From Pseudomonas sp. (GTDB lineage Bacteria > Pseudomonadota > Gammaproteobacteria > Pseudomonadales > Pseudomonadaceae): a DNA stretch of 64,000 nt. The position numbers and the translations under genes are program-made. Of this stretch, positions 1 through 9,979 are shown one piece after another (the first letter of the stretch is position 1; each line of letters opens with the position of its first letter). Where the stretch lies: assembly GCF_030698175.1 (NCBI RefSeq), contig NZ_JAUYNT010000010.1, forward strand, positions 140,319 through 204,318, read 5' to 3'. Under the pieces are notes generated by a model that worked only from the letters and a program-made list of their open reading frames with translations, did no database searches and was not told the origin of the DNA.

Positions 1-1
1 G

Positions 2-609
2 GCCCGCGAACTGCCCAGCGAAGAGTTAAAGGACTACACCAACGTCATCATCGAAGAAGCCGACCGCCTGCGTAATCTGGTCGACCGCATGCTCGGTTCC
101 AACAAGCTACCGTCGCTGGCCATGACCAACGTGCATGAAGTGCTGGAGCGCGTCTGCAGCCTGGTGGCCGCCGAAAGCCAAGGCTGCATCACTTTGGTGC
201 GCGACTACGACCCAAGCATCCCGGACCTATTGATTGACCGCGAGCAAATGATCCAGGCGGTGCTCAATATCGTGCGTAACGCCATGCAGGCGATTGGCAT
301 CCACAACGAGCTGCGGCTCGGGCGCATCACCCTGCGCACCCGCACCTTGCGCCAGTTCACCATCGGCCAACAACGCCATCGGCTGGTCACCAAGGTCGAG
401 ATTATCGACAACGGCCCAGGGATTCCGGCCGAGCTGCAAGACACCATTTTCTATCCCATGGTCAGCGGGCGTGCCGACGGCACCGGCCTGGGTCTGGCCA
501 TCACCCAAAACATTATCAGCCAGCACCAAGGGCTGATCGAGTGCGAGAGCCATCCCGGCCACACCGTATTCTCGATTTTCCTGCCGCTGGAACAAGGAGT
601 TGTGTCGTC

Positions 610-613
<4 letters not shown>
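2..613 (+). CDS. glnL: Nitrogen sensor histidine kinase NtrB (GlnL), C-terminal part
   Basis: Sensor kinase of the nitrogen two-component system; in the cytoplasm it phosphorylates or dephosphorylates GlnG/NtrC depending on PII signals. Only the last ~203 codons are present: the frame enters at base 2, and the PAS domain and phospho-acceptor histidine are off the left edge. Visible are the helix IIEEADRLRNLVDRML, the ATPase N box NIVRNAMQAI, the G1 box DNGPGIP and the G2 region ending GTGLGLAI. The stop overlaps the glnG start by four bases (ATGA), indicating coupled translation. Identity rests on these motifs plus the adjacent NtrC gene. Confidence 0.96.
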
Positions 614-2040
<1,427 letters not shown>

Positions 2041-2065
2041 GGCCTGAAGCCAACCCCGCAGCACC

Positions 2066-2090
2066 CAACGGCCCCCAATCGGGGCCGTTG
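2066..2090 (+). terminator. Hairpin after glnG
   Basis: Perfect 10-bp GC-rich stem (CAACGGCCCC / GGGGCCGTTG) with a 5-base loop, 25 bases after the glnG stop. It lacks a T-run, so it may be a weak terminator or an mRNA-stabilising hairpin. Confidence 0.55.
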
Positions 2091-2212
2091 GCGCATCCAG
2101 CGCCCCAATGCGGCGCCAAGCGCGCCCTCAGCAACCCCACGCAGCAGCCGCTGCAGCGCTACAAGCGCCTATTTATGCGGCCTCGCAGCCCATAACGCGA
2201 AAAACTGAAAAC

Positions 2213-2228
2213 TGGCACAGCCCCTGCA
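2213..2228 (+). promoter_or_regulatory. Sigma-54 promoter (-24/-12) downstream of glnG
   Basis: The sequence TGGCACAGCCCCTGCA matches the sigma-54 consensus (TGGCACG-N4-TTGCA) with GG at 2214-2215 and GC at 2226-2227, the required spacing. It points rightward into a stretch with no plus-strand protein gene, and a strong hairpin follows at 2301. Its position right after ntrC matches that of the NtrC/RpoN-dependent sRNA NrsZ in P. aeruginosa (from memory). Confidence 0.75.
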
Positions 2229-2238
2229 ATAGGTCTGA

Positions 2239-2337
2239 TAACTCCAGTTTTGGGGGCCCTGGTACAGGCAGGCCAGGGAATCCCCTCTTTTACCCCCCCA
2301 ACCAAAAGGCCACCCGACAGGATGGCCTTTTGGTTTA
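2239..2337 (+). ncRNA. nrsZ: Probable nitrogen-responsive small RNA, NrsZ-like
   Basis: Inferred RNA of about 100 nt between the sigma-54 promoter (-12 GC at 2226-2227, so start near 2239) and the 12-bp terminator stem ending at 2334. It contains a hairpin CCCTGG/CCAGGG near 2257-2278 and no credible reading frame with a ribosome site. In P. aeruginosa the sRNA NrsZ is transcribed from the same place, just after ntrC, under RpoN and NtrBC. Sequence homology to NrsZ itself was not tested; the call rests on promoter, terminator and position. The length is shorter than I recall for NrsZ. Confidence 0.55.
2301..2336. terminator. Bidirectional terminator between sRNA and mshQ
   Basis: Perfect 12-bp stem (ACCAAAAGGCCA / TGGCCTTTTGGT) with a 10-base loop. 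It would end the plus-strand sRNA and, on the minus strand, the MSHA operon, whose last gene stops at 2358. Confidence 0.8.
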
Positions 2338-2357
2338 TCGGTCATCCATCAACCTGG

Positions 2358-5300
2358 CTAGCGATACAGTTCCCGGCGGAAGATCAGCGGCGTAGCGCCT
2401 TTGTAGATACCGAAGGTCGCCAGACCGCTGGCGGGTTCCAGCGAGCCATTGCCATCCCAGTCGAACTGCAACCAGGTCGGCGTGGTGTAGGTCAGGCGCA
2501 CACTGCCATCGTTACCCACGCCCGGCGCGGAGAGCAGATAGCCACCCGCCAGACTGCTGCCCGCCTGCACATTGACTGGCGGAGCAGCCACCAGGCCTGC
2601 CGCATTCAGGTAGCTCAAGGCGGTTTCACCGGCAGCCAACTGCCCTTGATAACCACCCAAGCCGGCCGGATCAAACGCGGTGCAGCTGTCCAGCGGGTTC
2701 GCCACATAGCCGCTGCCATTGAAGTAACCCGCCGTAAACGGCAGCCGCAAAGCCTGCAGCTCCGAGCCGTGGGCATTGCCGATATGCGCCTGACCGAGGC
2801 GAAAATCCAAAGCGGCGGTTTGCGTCGAGGTGCCAGTCACACCATCGCTGTCGCTTGCAGTGGCCATCAGACTGACCAGATAGGCATCCCGTGGGGCGTT
2901 GAATTGATAGGTTGCAGCGCCGCTCAGGGTAATGGCTGAAACGCCGCCGTCGAACGACAGCGTGTTGTCGATCAGCGCCACGCCATCCACTGCCGCAACC
3001 GGAGTTGCCGGCAATACCGGCGGGGCACCAACATAATCAGCGATGCTGGCGGTGCCACCCTGCAGGCGCGCGTAGCTGGCCAAATCCTTGTCGTAGTTGC
3101 TGGTAATGCCTCCCGTGGCGTTAAGGGCGGTGACACTGCCCGCGAATAGGAAGGGCTGGCCAATCTTGACCAGATTCGGATCGGCATCGTTCAGACCGGC
3201 ATAAGTCGAGGCGCCGGCCGCACAAGCCGGGGCGTACTGACTGATTTGCACGTCGAAATGGTCTGGAGTGAAGCGCCCAACTGCCGCACTGCTGCTACTG
3301 GCCAGCGCCAAGCCCTGATAGGTCGTGAGCGCACTGCCGAGGGTGAACTGAAAGCGCCCCACCTCGCTCACCGCCTGACTGATGGTGACATCCGCAGCCG
3401 TCGAGAAGTCCACTGCGCCAACCGCCAAAACCCCGTTGGCGCCACCATCGAGCATGCTCGCACTCAGCGGCAGGTTGCCGCTGGTCTGGCGGAAATTAGC
3501 GGTATCGAGGTTGTCGCACAGCTCCGTATCACTCTCCCCATCGGCCCAAGCCTTGGCCCGCAACCGCATAGGGAACACCAGGCCGGCCTTCTGGTACACC
3601 GTGCAGGCCGAGTTAGCGCAGGCCGGCAGCGCCGTCGTCGGCGCGCTCAGCGGCGTCAGCGCCTCCACACAAAAGCCGGCCGGGCTGCTGATAAACGGGT
3701 CGCTGCCGATCATCACCAGCCCATTTTCATCGCCACTGGTCGGTGCGTAACGGGCATTCAGGGTCATCAGTCCGGCATCGTCATAACGCACGTTCAGCGG
3801 TGCGCTGGCCGCGGCGTCAAAGTCCAGCGCCACATTGGTCAGGGCTGCCGTGACGGCTGTGCCATTGACCACCACCGGCTGCGTTCCAGTGTTTGGGCTG
3901 ACGTAGGCCGAGCTGAACTGCACGGTGCGCGCGCCGCTGGGAAAGCCCGGCACGCAGGCTTGCGTGGCATCATTTTTTTTGACCGCACGGATACTGCCAG
4001 TGGTGAGTTTGGCCGCCAGCATGTCGGGCACAGTGACGATAAACCCGCTGTCGGCGAATGGCACCGTACAACTGCTCGACAAGGCGCCGCCTGACGAACA
4101 AAGCGTCTGACTAAAAGGCTTCAGGCTCGGCGTAGAACCGCTGACCCCAAGGGTCACGGTGCTGGCGGTATTGTTGCGCAATTGCAGGGTTTTACTGCCA
4201 CCGCTAAAGGTCTGACTGTTGCCACCCACCCAGCCGCTCGGGGTTAAATTAACCGTTACGCTGCCGGTGTAGGGCGTTGCACAACTGGCATCCAGGCACG
4301 CCCGAACCAACACATCCAATGGATTGCAGGTCAGCGCGTTGCCGGCATGCACCAACTCAAAATGGTCGATCTGCTGCTCAATCGGATTAATCTGCGAGGC
4401 GCACACCTGCAGATCATCCAACTCATGGGTATTGGTAGAGCCGCCAGATGAGCCGGTAAACGACAGGTAAAAATTCGCCGGTAACGGCGCCTGCCCGGCG
4501 GCCGCGGCCACGTTAAGCCCACCGAGCCCACTGAGAGCCACAAAGCCGGCGCCGCTATCGCGCTCGACCGTGACCAGTGCGCTGCCCGACACCCGCCCGT
4601 CCATGGTAATTCTATAGGTGTGCCCAGGCCCGGCAGTACTGCCGGCCACATCAATACCGGGGCTCAGGTTGGCCGCAGTGCCGGCGATATAGCTGTAGCC
4701 AGAGGTGCGCGAAGGGGCACCGGAACCGCGCAACGCCACCGAATCTAGCCGCCGACCGGGGCCATTGGCGGTGGCGCCACCCCCTTCGGTGGAGAAGTTA
4801 CCGTACTCATCGACCCCCACCCCCAGCCAGCCGCCAGCAAAGCCTGGAGTGGTGACGGTACCGCGCGTGCCGTAACCCAAGGGCCCGCCATAGCTGCCGG
4901 CTTGGGGGGTAACGCTGGCGTCCGAGAGCACCACGGCCACACCGTCGGCCCCGCTGCCGTTGTAGGCGTAATGCTTAAACTGCATCTGCACATAGTTGCC
5001 CGCGGCGGGAAATAAGCGCTGCAGCGTACTGGAGGTGGCGACGTTATTGCTGCTGTTCGTCAGGCGCATGCGGTCGCTGACGATTACCGGCACGCCGAAC
5101 GAGCCGCCGCTGGTCGTGACCGCCCAATCAGCGCCCAGACCAGACCGATTGAAGTTATCGTTGACGCACTGCAGCGCCAGCGGACAACTGTGCCGCGCCT
5201 GAACCAAGGCGCTGATCTGCGCGGTACTCAAGGCCACAGCATAAATACGCAGTTCATCCAGCGCGCCATTGAAATAGCGCCCGGCAAAGCCCTGGTCATT

Positions 5301-6551
5301 ACCCAACTGCAAAGGATCGGTGTTGGCCACGGGCGTGCCGCTGAAGCTGGCACTGCCCGCCAGCGCGCCATTGATATAGATGCGTTGATCGCCTGGGGCG
5401 TAGCGGATCAGCACATGGCTCCACTGCCCCACCGGCACGCTGGCAGTGCTATCGAGCTGATTAGTGCCCCCGGCGGTGGTTTGCCACCACCAGTTGATCT
5501 TGCCGTCTGGCTTAAGGTGAAACTCGTAGTTCTCGTCTTTCGACAAAATCGTCATCAAGCCGCTGGCCGGCAAACTACTGGGCTTAACCCACAGCCCGAT
5601 ACTGAAGCTGCCCTGCAGGTCCAGCAGAGCGTTATCGGCATGCTGCACATACTGCTGACTGCTACTGGTAAAGCCGCCATAGCGACAGGTGCCATCGCCA
5701 TTCACCGTCGGCAATGCCGGTGCCGTATTGCTGGTTTGCGCGGTGTTGACCACAGTGCCAGCCAGGCCATTGCCCGAAGCATCCAGCACCTCGCCGGCGG
5801 CACCGGTCCAAGTCGCTTCGTCGAGGCTCCAGCTCAATACCGGCAGCACACTGGGCGCAAGCACCACAGTCGCCGCCAGCCAAGCAGCGCTGCTGCCGCC
5901 GGCAGTGGCAGTGGCATCACCGGACTGCCCCACGGCGGTCTGGATAGCACTGGACGCGCTCGCGGCGACACCGTTGGGGACTGCGCCCGTGGCCGGGCTG
6001 TAGTGCTGGGTGGCCGGGCCGCTGAGCGTATTGTTGCCACGCCCAAAAGCGAAATAGCGCACCGCCAGGCTGTTGGCAGTGGTGACGTTGGCCGCCAACG
6101 CCGTCAGCGTCGAACTCGAACCATTGTTGCCTTGGCTATGGGCGATAGGCGTGGCACCCGTAGTGTCCACCCCGCGCAACACCAACAAGCCACCACTGGC
6201 ACGCGCACTGGCGAAGCTAAAGCTGTAGCTCCCCGCCTCGCTAGCGCCGGCAATTCGATAGAACAGTTGCTGAGTGACACCCGTGCCAGTGTCGAACCAG
6301 AACGAACTCCAACCACTGGGCGCGGTGATGGTGGCGCCACTGGCACCCACAACAAGCTGCGCCAGCAGTACGTCGCCGCTTTGACTGCCGGGGTTGCTCA
6401 GGCTCAGGCTGCTAACCGCCGAGCTAACGCCATTCCCGACCGAGCTACTGGCCGCTACGCTGATGGCCGCAATGGCGGCGGGTGCGGCGCCCAGAGCCAG
6501 CCACAGGCCCAACAGCAGACGTATAAATGCAGTTAAACGACCACTGGTCAT
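2358..6551 (-). CDS. mshQ: MSHA biogenesis protein MshQ (LamG and DUF6701 domains)
   Basis: Last gene of the MSHA operon; a large exported protein, probably the pilus tip or surface adhesin. I place the start at the ATG at 6551 because GGGAG lies six bases upstream and an export signal follows (LLLGLWLALGAAPAAIAA); an upstream ATG at 6590 overlapping mshP is possible. About 1397 residues. A LamG/concanavalin-like domain lies around residues 237-463, and a long C-terminal region with paired cysteines (~730 to the end) resembles the DUF6701 domain of MshQ. Serine, alanine and glycine rich. LamG folds often bind sugars, so an adhesive role is plausible. Confidence 0.88.
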   Translation of the reverse strand: MTSGRLTAFIRLLLGLWLALGAAPAAIAAISVAASSSVGNGVSSAVSSLSLSNPGSQSGDVLLAQLVVGASGATITAPSGWSSFWFDTGTGVTQQLFYRIAGASEAGSYSFSFASARASGGLLVLRGVDTTGATPIAHSQGNNGSSSTLTALAANVTTANSLAVRYFAFGRGNNTLSGPATQHYSPATGAVPNGVAASASSAIQTAVGQSGDATATAGGSSAAWLAATVVLAPSVLPVLSWSLDEATWTGAAGEVLDASGNGLAGTVVNTAQTSNTAPALPTVNGDGTCRYGGFTSSSQQYVQHADNALLDLQGSFSIGLWVKPSSLPASGLMTILSKDENYEFHLKPDGKINWWWQTTAGGTNQLDSTASVPVGQWSHVLIRYAPGDQRIYINGALAGSASFSGTPVANTDPLQLGNDQGFAGRYFNGALDELRIYAVALSTAQISALVQARHSCPLALQCVNDNFNRSGLGADWAVTTSGGSFGVPVIVSDRMRLTNSSNNVATSSTLQRLFPAAGNYVQMQFKHYAYNGSGADGVAVVLSDASVTPQAGSYGGPLGYGTRGTVTTPGFAGGWLGVGVDEYGNFSTEGGGATANGPGRRLDSVALRGSGAPSRTSGYSYIAGTAANLSPGIDVAGSTAGPGHTYRITMDGRVSGSALVTVERDSGAGFVALSGLGGLNVAAAAGQAPLPANFYLSFTGSSGGSTNTHELDDLQVCASQINPIEQQIDHFELVHAGNALTCNPLDVLVRACLDASCATPYTGSVTVNLTPSGWVGGNSQTFSGGSKTLQLRNNTASTVTLGVSGSTPSLKPFSQTLCSSGGALSSSCTVPFADSGFIVTVPDMLAAKLTTGSIRAVKKNDATQACVPGFPSGARTVQFSSAYVSPNTGTQPVVVNGTAVTAALTNVALDFDAAASAPLNVRYDDAGLMTLNARYAPTSGDENGLVMIGSDPFISSPAGFCVEALTPLSAPTTALPACANSACTVYQKAGLVFPMRLRAKAWADGESDTELCDNLDTANFRQTSGNLPLSASMLDGGANGVLAVGAVDFSTAADVTISQAVSEVGRFQFTLGSALTTYQGLALASSSSAAVGRFTPDHFDVQISQYAPACAAGASTYAGLNDADPNLVKIGQPFLFAGSVTALNATGGITSNYDKDLASYARLQGGTASIADYVGAPPVLPATPVAAVDGVALIDNTLSFDGGVSAITLSGAATYQFNAPRDAYLVSLMATASDSDGVTGTSTQTAALDFRLGQAHIGNAHGSELQALRLPFTAGYFNGSGYVANPLDSCTAFDPAGLGGYQGQLAAGETALSYLNAAGLVAAPPVNVQAGSSLAGGYLLSAPGVGNDGSVRLTYTTPTWLQFDWDGNGSLEPASGLATFGIYKGATPLIFRRELYR

Positions 6552-6586
6552 CGCTTGCTCCCGTACTTGCCGCCGCGCTGAGTCAT

Positions 6587-7060
6587 TCAATTCTCCACCG
6601 TCGCACTCAAGCTGCGATAGGCGTAATCGGGACGGTTACCGGGTACGCCGTTTTGCGCGGTGGCGGTTAGCCTGTAGATGCAGCGCGGATTACCATCCTC
6701 AAGATAAGACGCCAGCGTAAAGCTCACGACTACCAGGTTATTAAACTCCGCCAGATTCGAGCCTGCCTCCATGGTTAGTGCAGTGTTGGCCGGAGCGGCC
6801 GGACATGGGGCAGTAACAACCCGCGCGGGAACTGCCACGCGGCTAATGCCCCAATCCAACCCGGCGCGGGCCGCTTGATAAGCCCGTGCCTGCTGAATGG
6901 CCAGGCTGTTGGTGCCGTGCTGATTACCGGCCAGGCGCATCATCGCCAGCACCACCATGGCGATAATGATCATTACAAACATCGCCGCCACCAGGGCAAA
7001 GCCGGTTTGCCGGGGCGCGCGTTGGCGCGAAAGATCAGGGCGCATGCGTTTAAGGTGCAT
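6587..7060 (-). CDS. mshP: MSHA pilus minor protein MshP
   Basis: Pilin-like protein with a prepilin-type N-terminus: a basic leader, then GFALVAAMFVMIIIAMVVLA, which keeps the Gly-Phe cleavage site but lacks the usual Glu at position 5, as PilX/MshP-type minor pilins often do. About 157 residues from the ATG at 7060, which overlaps the mshO stop; an ATG at 7045 is an alternative. Its stop region overlaps the possible upstream start of mshQ. Likely cleaved by a prepilin peptidase encoded elsewhere and assembled in the pilus initiation complex. Confidence 0.85.
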   Translation of the reverse strand: MHLKRMRPDLSRQRAPRQTGFALVAAMFVMIIIAMVVLAMMRLAGNQHGTNSLAIQQARAYQAARAGLDWGISRVAVPARVVTAPCPAAPANTALTMEAGSNLAEFNNLVVVSFTLASYLEDGNPRCIYRLTATAQNGVPGNRPDYAYRSLSATVEN

Positions 7061-8039
7061 TGTCGACGTGCACTTGCTGGAACAGCTCAATGCTTTCGCC
7101 CTCCAAGGTCAGTGTCAGGCCCAGGGTTACCAGCCCGGCGCGTTGGCTGCTGCCGGGCTGGTAGCTCATGCTGCAGCCAGTCACATTATTGGCCTGTACC
7201 GCCCCAGCGCCAGAAAACCACGGGGCGCCCGAGTCGGTGCGGGTAAAACGCAGCAACTGCCCACCAGTGCAGCGATAGCCAAGAATCTGATCAGCCAGAT
7301 AAAACCGCCGCTGCGGCGAGGCATAGGCGAAGCTGAAGCTGCCAGCCGGCGGCGTTAGCGTCAGCAAGGTTTCCCCCGCTGGAGCGCCGCCGGCTATAGC
7401 GAAGCCAGTGCCATCCGGGGTGATAACGCCGGGATTGGCCGGCGCCCAAACATTCGAGCCGGGCAACGGAGCACCGCCGCCCTCAGCACCGATGTTGTAA
7501 ACCACCAACCAACGCGCACCGGCCACCAGCAGGCCAGGATCGAGCACCTGAAAGCTGTTGCAACTACCGTCCACTGTGCTGCTGTTACAGGTCCCGGCAG
7601 CGCCGCTAGTAAATCTCAGCCCATCTCCACCGAGACGATTGGGCCGGTAGCGCCCCGCGTCCAGCACATTGAACATCTCGATGGTGGTACCTCCGGCGTT
7701 CAAGTGCACCGAATTAGGCACCGCCAAGCGAATATCGCGGGCCATGCGATTCAAGGCGCCAGCGGCCAGATCGACCAACTCGGCGCGACGGCTCTGGGCA
7801 ATAAAACCCTCGAGCGGCCGCGACAAGGCGCTGGAGATCATCACCGCCACCGCGCCGGCCAGGGCGATTACCATCACCAGTTCGATCAGGGTAAAGCCGC
7901 GTTGCAGCCGAGGTACAGGTAGGGTGGGCGTAGGGTGGGAAACCCGCACAGCGGTTTCCCACCGGCCAAGACGCGAGCCAAGGCGGTGGAAAAGGCCTGC
8001 GGCCGTTTTACACCCTACGCATTCGATTAGCCTGCGCAT
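7050..8039 (-). CDS. mshO: MSHA minor pilin MshO with repeat-encoded long leader
   Basis: Type IV minor pilin-like protein, 329 codons. The mature N-terminus FTLIELVMVIALAGAVAVMI is a canonical class III signal with Glu5. The ATG at 8039 overlaps the mshD stop (ATGA), so translational coupling supports this start. This makes the prepilin leader 48 residues long, against the usual 5-10; residues from about 8 to 40 are encoded by a palindromic repeat inserted just inside the gene. No ATG lies between the repeat and the processing site. The C-terminal part has paired cysteines. Acts in pilus assembly in the inner membrane. Confidence 0.88.
   Translation of the reverse strand: MRRLIECVGCKTAAGLFHRLGSRLGRWETAVRVSHPTPTLPVPRLQRGFTLIELVMVIALAGAVAVMISSALSRPLEGFIAQSRRAELVDLAAGALNRMARDIRLAVPNSVHLNAGGTTIEMFNVLDAGRYRPNRLGGDGLRFTSGAAGTCNSSTVDGSCNSFQVLDPGLLVAGARWLVVYNIGAEGGGAPLPGSNVWAPANPGVITPDGTGFAIAGGAPAGETLLTLTPPAGSFSFAYASPQRRFYLADQILGYRCTGGQLLRFTRTDSGAPWFSGAGAVQANNVTGCSMSYQPGSSQRAGLVTLGLTLTLEGESIELFQQVHVDNAP
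7919..8018. repeat. Palindromic GTAGGGTG...CACCCTAC repeat inside mshO leader
   Basis: An 89-bp unit (7930-8018) bounded by GTAGGGTG and CACCCTAC, with an inner palindrome around GGGAAACCCGC / GCGGTTTCCC; a second copy of the end word GTAGGGTGGG stands directly beside it (7919-7928). It sits 21 bases inside mshO, whose frame stays open through it. The arms resemble the GTAGG(A/G)TGGG repeats elsewhere in the window. Confidence 0.75.
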
Positions 8040-8551
8040 CAGCGCGTCCGGTAGCCGCCAAGGACTAAGTCCTGGCCGGCGGGGTCGGTTACCGTGACTT
8101 GGATATAGAACACATCGGCGCTCGGCAGTAGGTTCCAGGTCGGCGCTGGCGGTGACGCCACGGTCACCCTCACGCCATAGCCGGCCAGCGCCGCTATGGC
8201 CAGACCGCTGGCAGCCACCGCCCCGACATCGACCAGCCCACGGTAATCGCAGACATCATCAAACAGCGCACGGTTAGCGGGAATCGCCTGACAGGCGAGC
8301 TGCGTGCTTGGGTCGAGAAACGCCTGCAGCTCGATCTCCTCCAGATAGGCCTCGGCAATCGACAGGCTTTGCTGGCGCAACATCGGGTCGGCCGAACGGC
8401 CGGTAATCGAGGCCATCGCCGAATACAGCGCCGCCGAGGCGATGCCGATAATGACGATGGCGATAACTAACTCAATCAGGGTCATGCCGCGCTGACGCGT
8501 GCTGGCGCCAGCCCGTAGGATGGGTTGAGCGCAGCGATACCCATCACTCAT
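8039..8551 (-). CDS. mshD: MSHA minor pilin MshD
   Basis: Type IV pilin-like protein of 170 residues with the prepilin signal RGMTLIELVIAIVIIG; cleavage is expected after Gly22. The ATG at 8551 overlaps the mshC stop (ATGA). Residues 3-12 of the leader are encoded by a copy of the 31-bp repeat also found at 11765 and 29506, so this leader is derived from repeat DNA. No alternative ATG exists before the pilin signal. Minor pilins of this type prime pilus assembly. Confidence 0.88.
   Translation of the reverse strand: MSDGYRCAQPILRAGASTRQRGMTLIELVIAIVIIGIASAALYSAMASITGRSADPMLRQQSLSIAEAYLEEIELQAFLDPSTQLACQAIPANRALFDDVCDYRGLVDVGAVAASGLAIAALAGYGVRVTVASPPAPTWNLLPSADVFYIQVTVTDPAGQDLVLGGYRTR
8515..8545. 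repeat. Half copy of 31-bp GTAGGATGGGTT repeat in mshD leader
   Basis: The 31 bases from GTAGGATGGGTTGAGCGC to the terminal CCCATC are the same as the left arm of the palindromes at 11765 and 29506. Only one arm is present here, beginning six bases after the mshD start. Confidence 0.85.
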
Positions 8552-8988
8552 TGCACCAACCCGGTTTCGGCAGCCACGTTGAGGGTGAAGCCGCCAATGC
8601 TGGCGCTCGCCGCAGCGGCAGGCCGCCCCAGCGAGTCAAACACCAACGGAAAATTATTGGCCGGTAACACGATGCCAGCCGGCACCGCCCCGGCATAGGG
8701 CGTCTGGCCATCTGGACCGATGACCTCAAGCACGTAAGCGCCACCGTTACAGTTGGCGGCCTGGCGCAGCTGATAACCCGCGTTACTCAGACTTACCTGG
8801 GTCAAGCAACCACTGGCCAACGCCAGCTTTTGTGCATAACGCACCGCACCGATGCTTTCCTCGAAGAACATCCGCTCATCGAACACCTGCCGCTCAAAAA
8901 AACGCGGCCCCACCACGGCGGCGAGGATGCCGGTGATGACAATCACCATTATCAGCTCGACCATGGTGAAGCCGCGCTGGTGTATCAC
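8548..8988 (-). CDS. mshC: MSHA minor pilin MshC
   Basis: Pilin-like protein of 146 residues with a six-residue leader (MIHQRG) and the signal FTMVELIMVIVITGILAAVV. It starts at a GTG at 8988 that overlaps the mshA stop by four bases (GTGA). Two cysteines (in SGCLTQ and ANCNGG) probably form the C-terminal disulfide loop. Belongs to the same polycistron as mshB, mshA and mshD. Confidence 0.88.
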   Translation of the reverse strand: MIHQRGFTMVELIMVIVITGILAAVVGPRFFERQVFDERMFFEESIGAVRYAQKLALASGCLTQVSLSNAGYQLRQAANCNGGAYVLEVIGPDGQTPYAGAVPAGIVLPANNFPLVFDSLGRPAAAASASIGGFTLNVAAETGLVQ

Positions 8989-9443
8989 GGATCACAGCCA
9001 CCATCAGCGTTCTGACCGGTAATAGCCGCAACGACGCCAACAACACCTGGGCCTGTCGGCTCGGTATAGGTGAACGAGCATGCACCAAGCGTGACCGTCG
9101 CCACTCCAGCAGCATCCGTAACGACAAAGTCGCCTTCAAACTGTGCAGCAGCCCCAACTGCGGCGGCGGTACCAGCCATGTAACCTTCCACCGTAGCCAC
9201 GCTAACACCACCCTCGACATTGACATTCCCGGCCCCGACGGCCTGATTACGCGCCAGAGCGGTCGAGTGCACAATTCCGTTAGCAGAGAGCAACGCGCCA
9301 CGAGCACCGTCGAGACTAGCCATACGCGCATCGCCACTTAAATCCGCAAACCTCGGCACTGCAAACGCCGCCAAAATCCCAATAATCACAATCACCATAA
9401 TCAGCTCGATCAGGGTAAAACCGCTTTGTTGATTTTTCATCAT
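8985..9443 (-). CDS. mshA: MSHA major pilin MshA
   Basis: Probable major pilin, 152 residues: short leader MMKNQQSG, then FTLIELIMVIVIIGILAAFA with Glu5. A good ribosome site (GAGGAAAT) precedes the start. The C-terminal domain has one cysteine pair (GACSFTY and GGCDP) framing a disulfide loop. Position between mshB and mshC matches the standard MSHA order. The fibre it forms is used for surface attachment and retraction in other MSHA systems. Confidence 0.9.
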   Translation of the reverse strand: MMKNQQSGFTLIELIMVIVIIGILAAFAVPRFADLSGDARMASLDGARGALLSANGIVHSTALARNQAVGAGNVNVEGGVSVATVEGYMAGTAAAVGAAAQFEGDFVVTDAAGVATVTLGACSFTYTEPTGPGVVGVVAAITGQNADGGCDP

Positions 9444-9467
9444 TATTTCCTCTAACTGCTTTGAAAA

Positions 9468-9965
9468 TTATGGGTTGTATACGGTTGTAACTGCGCCGGT
9501 GCTGGAGTCGTAGACAATTGTGTCGTTCGGCACGCCGGTAGCAGAGGGGTCTCTCTGGTAGGTGTAGGTGCACACTTGGCCGACGATGGTCGCTAAATAA
9601 TCACTGCCGGCGGCCGTCGCCACTGTTGGCGCAGAGCCTTGCAGCACGCTAGTCCATACGCCTACGCAGTCCAACGCAGCGCCCGTCCCCAGCGGCCATC
9701 CCGAGGCATTCACATCAACCAGACCATCACCAAAGCCGGTGACATCCGTATTGGGCGTGGTGTCCGAGCCATTACGATTGACCTCCCACTGCGAACGCAC
9801 CAGCAACACGGCGGATGCCAAGGCCCCGCCAGCGCCTTTAACCGCCGACTCGTGGGCGTCCTTGGTAACGTTAATAAAGCGTGGCAACGCCACCGCAGCC
9901 AGGATGCCGAGGATGACGATCACCACCACCAATTCGATCAGGGTAAAACCTTTACTGCGTTGCAT
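9468..9965 (-). CDS. mshB: MSHA pilin MshB
   Basis: Pilin of about 165 residues, leader MQRSKG then FTLIELVVVIVILGILAAVALPRF. ATG at 9965 chosen over the GTG at 9974; GGAG lies eight bases upstream. Two cysteines (LDCVGVW and QVCTYTY) bracket the C-terminal loop, and the VCTYTYQ strand resembles the SFTYTEP segment of MshA, consistent with paralogous pilins. It precedes mshA by 24 bases. Confidence 0.87.
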   Translation of the reverse strand: MQRSKGFTLIELVVVIVILGILAAVALPRFINVTKDAHESAVKGAGGALASAVLLVRSQWEVNRNGSDTTPNTDVTGFGDGLVDVNASGWPLGTGAALDCVGVWTSVLQGSAPTVATAAGSDYLATIVGQVCTYTYQRDPSATGVPNDTIVYDSSTGAVTTVYNP

Positions 9966-9979
9966 AAATGCCACTCCAG

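Noticed and set aside
5190..6536. 448-codon plus-strand frame opposite mshQ
   Set aside because: Antisense to a well-supported MshQ reading frame; composition (Arg, Ala, Gln, Gly rich) is that of a high-GC shadow frame.
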